A DNA stretch of 33,228 nt from positions 1 through 33,228 of the forward strand of contig JAEUIL010000605.1 of NCBI GenBank assembly GCA_016794255.1, given 5' to 3'. Under the pieces are notes generated by a model. It was not told the DNA's origin, did no database searches, and worked only from the letters and a program-made list of their open reading frames with translations. Made by a program: the position numbers and the translations under genes. Below, piece after piece: positions 31,565-33,228 of this stretch. Position 1 is the first letter of the stretch; each line of letters begins with the position of its first letter. Origin of the DNA: Planctomycetaceae bacterium. GTDB lineage: Bacteria > Planctomycetota > Planctomycetia > Pirellulales > PNKZ01.

Positions 31565-31603
31565 AATCGGCCTGCGAAGCGAGTTGCCCGACTACGGCCG
31601 ATT
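31565..31603 (-). terminator. Hairpin directly after prfA
   Basis: AATCGGCC (31565-31572) and GGCCGATT (31596-31603) are perfect complements that begin next to the prfA stop codon. The minus-strand loop starts CCGTAGTCG, the same nine bases that open the left arm of the palindromic element near 1990. No clear T-run follows, so factor-independent termination is uncertain. Confidence 0.5.
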
Positions 31604-32677
31604 TTATTCCATGTTGCCGAACTGAGCCCGTTGCTCCTGACGATCAAATTCGACCAGTTTCTCGATCACGGGGTCGAGGTTTCCGGACAACACGTTGTCG
31701 AGCTTGTAGAGCGTCAGATTGATGCGATGGTCGGTGATGCGATTCTCGGGGAAATTGTAGGTGCGGATGCGTTGCGAGCGGTCGCCCGAGCCGACCAGCG
31801 TGCGACGCGTCTCGGCCCGTTTGGCGGCCTCAGCGGCTCGTTGAGCGTCGTAGAGTTTGCTCTTAAGCATCCGCAGCGCTCGAGCCTTGTTCTTGTGCTG
31901 ACTGCGCTCGTCTTGGCACTGGACCACGACGCCCGTCGCATAGTGCGTGAGCCGGACGGCCGACGCGGTCTTGTTGACGTGCTGACCGCCCGGACCGCTG
32001 GCGCAGAACAGGTCGAGCCGGTAATCATCGGGTTTCAGATCGATCTCGACATCCTCGGGCTCGGCCATCACGGCCACGGTGGCGGCCGAGGTGTGAATGC
32101 GCCCCTTGGCTTCGGTCTCGGGCACCCGCTGCACGCGATGCCCGCCGCTTTCATATTGCAACAGGCGATAACAACCCTCGCCGTCGATGCCCAGCGACAC
32201 CTCTTTGAACCCGCCGAGCTCGGTCGAATTCATGTCGAGCACTTCGGTCTTCCAACCCTTGGCCTCGGCGTAGTGCCGGTACATATCGAACAAATCGCGG
32301 GCAAATAGTGCTGCCTCGTCGCCGCCCGTGCCCGCGCGAATTTCCATGACGCAGTTGCTGCGATTGGCGTCGTCACCGCCGACGGTCAAGTCGACGAGTT
32401 CGTCCCATTGCGCCTCGCGCTGGGCCTTGAGCTCGGGCAGTTCAGCCTCGGCTAGCTCGCGCATGTCAGCGTCCGAGCCTTCGACCATCTGCAACGCTTC
32501 GGCGATCTGCGCGTTGAGATCCTTGAACCGCTTGTACTTCATCACCAACTTGGCGAGCGTGCCGCGCTCACGGGCCACGCTGGCGATGAGTTGACCGTTG
32601 GCCTGCACGGCCGGGTCGTTCATCATCTGCTCGAGTTCGTCGTAACGAGCGAGCTTTTTGTCGAGTTCATCACGCAT
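31604..32677 (-). CDS. prfA: Peptide chain release factor 1
   Basis: RF1 reads UAA and UAG at the ribosomal A site and triggers release of the finished protein. The protein is 357 aa, the usual length. The GGQ motif is at 230-232 inside [19 protein letters not shown]; its Gln is the normal target of PrmC methylation. The codon-reading tripeptide position (PxT in RF1, SPF in RF2) reads PET at 186-188 within [18 protein letters not shown], confirming RF1. The N-terminal helical domain and the [13 protein letters not shown] and [18 protein letters not shown] segments are intact. The start at 32677 follows AGGAG nine bases upstream. rpmE lies upstream, a common pairing; prmC, often next, is absent here. 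Confidence 0.97.
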   Translation of the reverse strand: MRDELDKKLARYDELEQMMNDPAVQANGQLIASVARERGTLAKLVMKYKRFKDLNAQIAEALQMVEGSDADMRELAEAELPELKAQREAQWDELVDLTVGGDDANRSNCVMEIRAGTGGDEAALFARDLFDMYRHYAEAKGWKTEVLDMNSTELGGFKEVSLGIDGEGCYRLLQYESGGHRVQRVPETEAKGRIHTSAATVAVMAEPEDVEIDLKPDDYRLDLFCASGPGGQHVNKTASAVRLTHYATGVVVQCQDERSQHKNKARALRMLKSKLYDAQRAAEAAKRAETRRTLVGSGDRSQRIRTYNFPENRITDHRINLTLYKLDNVLSGNLDPVIEKLVEFDRQEQRAQFGNME

Positions 32678-32740
32678 GTTGAGTGGCTCCTGTCGCTGGT
32701 GGAAAATAGCGACAATTCACGGTCGCGGGTCCATCGGAGA

Positions 32741-32900
32741 GACTTTTGGCCCAGGTTGGGAGCGGACAAAAGTCGTAAGTCACGATGCAACAGGCGACCC
32801 AATGGGCCAGAAGGTTCTGAGGCGAGTCTCAGAACCGGGCGACTGCCGGGAGCTGGAAATCCGCCTCACCTTCTGCGCCGAGGTGAGAGAAACGGATTTC
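32741..32900 (-). other. Dyad-rich rpmE-prfA intergenic region (possible structured RNA)
   Basis: Several exact inverted repeats fill this part of the 265-base spacer: GACTTTTG (32741-32748) with CAAAAGTC (32767-32774); GGTTCTGAG (32813-32821) with CTCAGAACC (32828-32836); GAAATCCG (32856-32863) with CGGATTTC (32893-32900), enclosing CTCACC (32865-32870) with GGTGAG (32882-32887). In addition GCCCA and TTGGG (32749-32760), inside the first loop, can pair with CCCAA and TGGGC (32798-32807), which would make a pseudoknot. The strand of action is presumed minus, as both neighbours are transcribed that way. Confidence 0.5.
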
Positions 32901-32942
32901 GAATCGGCATGAAGGTGCGTGTCTGATACGGGGCGGTGGTCG

Positions 32943-33203
32943 CTACGAAGCTTCGCCGGCGGGCTCGGCGGTCTTGCCCTTCTTGCCAGCCTTGACGCTC
33001 GCGTATCCCGCGGCGAACTTATTCTTGAACTTCTCGATGCGGCCTGCGGTGTCGACGAACTTCAGCTTGCCCGTGAAGAACGGATGGCAAGCCGAGCAAA
33101 TATCGACCTTGATTTCGGGGACCGTCGAGCGGGTCTTGAACGTGTTGCCACAGCCACAGCGAGCGGCTGTTTCCATGTACTTGGGATGAATGTCTTTCTT
33201 CAT
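32943..33203 (-). CDS. rpmE: 50S ribosomal protein L31 (zinc-binding form)
   Basis: L31 bridges the large and small ribosomal subunits. The protein is 86 aa, starting [20 protein letters not shown] at the ATG at 33203. The four zinc ligands of the C+ form are present: Cys16, Cys18, Cys36 and Cys39 (CGCG and CSAC), followed by the conserved [24 protein letters not shown]. The length exceeds the usual 70 aa because of a Lys/Gly/Ala tail ([16 protein letters not shown]). In other bacteria the C+ form is replaced by a zinc-free paralogue when zinc is scarce; no such second copy is seen here. prfA follows on the same strand after a dyad-rich spacer. Confidence 0.97.
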   Translation of the reverse strand: MKKDIHPKYMETAARCGCGNTFKTRSTVPEIKVDICSACHPFFTGKLKFVDTAGRIEKFKNKFAAGYASVKAGKKGKTAEPAGEAS

Positions 33204-33228
33204 GATCGGCTAAATCCTGGCGTCCCAA

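Noticed and set aside
32658-32912. Plus-strand ORF of 84 aa in the rpmE-prfA spacer
   Set aside because: It has no convincing start signal; the inverted repeats explain the sequence better as an RNA or regulatory region, though I cannot fully exclude translation.

Overview
The window looks like chromosome from a planctomycete of the Pirellulales type. The grounds are high GC, a formylglycine-type sulfatase, a planctomycete-type cytochrome c domain joined to WD40 repeats, a Tat-exported DUF1501 protein, an ECF sigma factor lying close to a membrane Ser/Thr kinase, and an archaeal-type methenyl-H4MPT cyclohydrolase. These calls come from reading motifs; no database search was run. I saw no rRNA, tRNA, CRISPR array, transposase, prophage or origin.

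Layout. 1-5363: the N-terminal part of an EttA-type ABC-F translation factor (minus), then on plus an ATP-type phosphofructokinase, a palindromic intergenic element, argC, argJ, and a two-TM potassium channel with an RCK domain whose start overlaps the argJ stop. 5478-9824: a small acidic ORF, then on minus a sulfatase, a beta-lactamase-fold serine hydrolase and a cytochrome c/WD40 protein, all exported. 9915-12592: mch with a RimK-like ATP-grasp ligase (minus), divergent from a DtxR/MntR-family regulator. 12615-16776: a Ser/Thr kinase and an ECF sigma factor on minus with a complete ParE-type toxin-antitoxin module between them on plus, then a MoxR ATPase divergent from the sigma gene. 17224-17787: a probably highly expressed secreted protein with two CxxC motifs and a strong terminator.

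17971-22173 (minus): a molybdenum operon in the order modA, modB, modC, moaD, moeB. The first two gene junctions overlap, and modA encodes two tandem substrate-binding domains in one lipoprotein. It combines oxyanion import with the sulfur-carrier step of molybdopterin synthesis. 22320-31504: a TPR plus O-GlcNAc-transferase-like protein and several exported proteins of unknown role: a small one, a large repeat-rich one, a His-rich TPR protein, a DUF1501 protein and a thioredoxin-fold protein with no active-site cysteines. 31604-33203 (minus): rpmE and prfA, separated by a 265-base spacer rich in inverted repeats.

The observations I would check first are the double-domain ModA in a combined Mo uptake/cofactor operon, the toxin-antitoxin module between sigma factor and kinase, the H4MPT C1 gene pair, the dyad-rich rpmE-prfA spacer, and two kinds of short repeated intergenic element.
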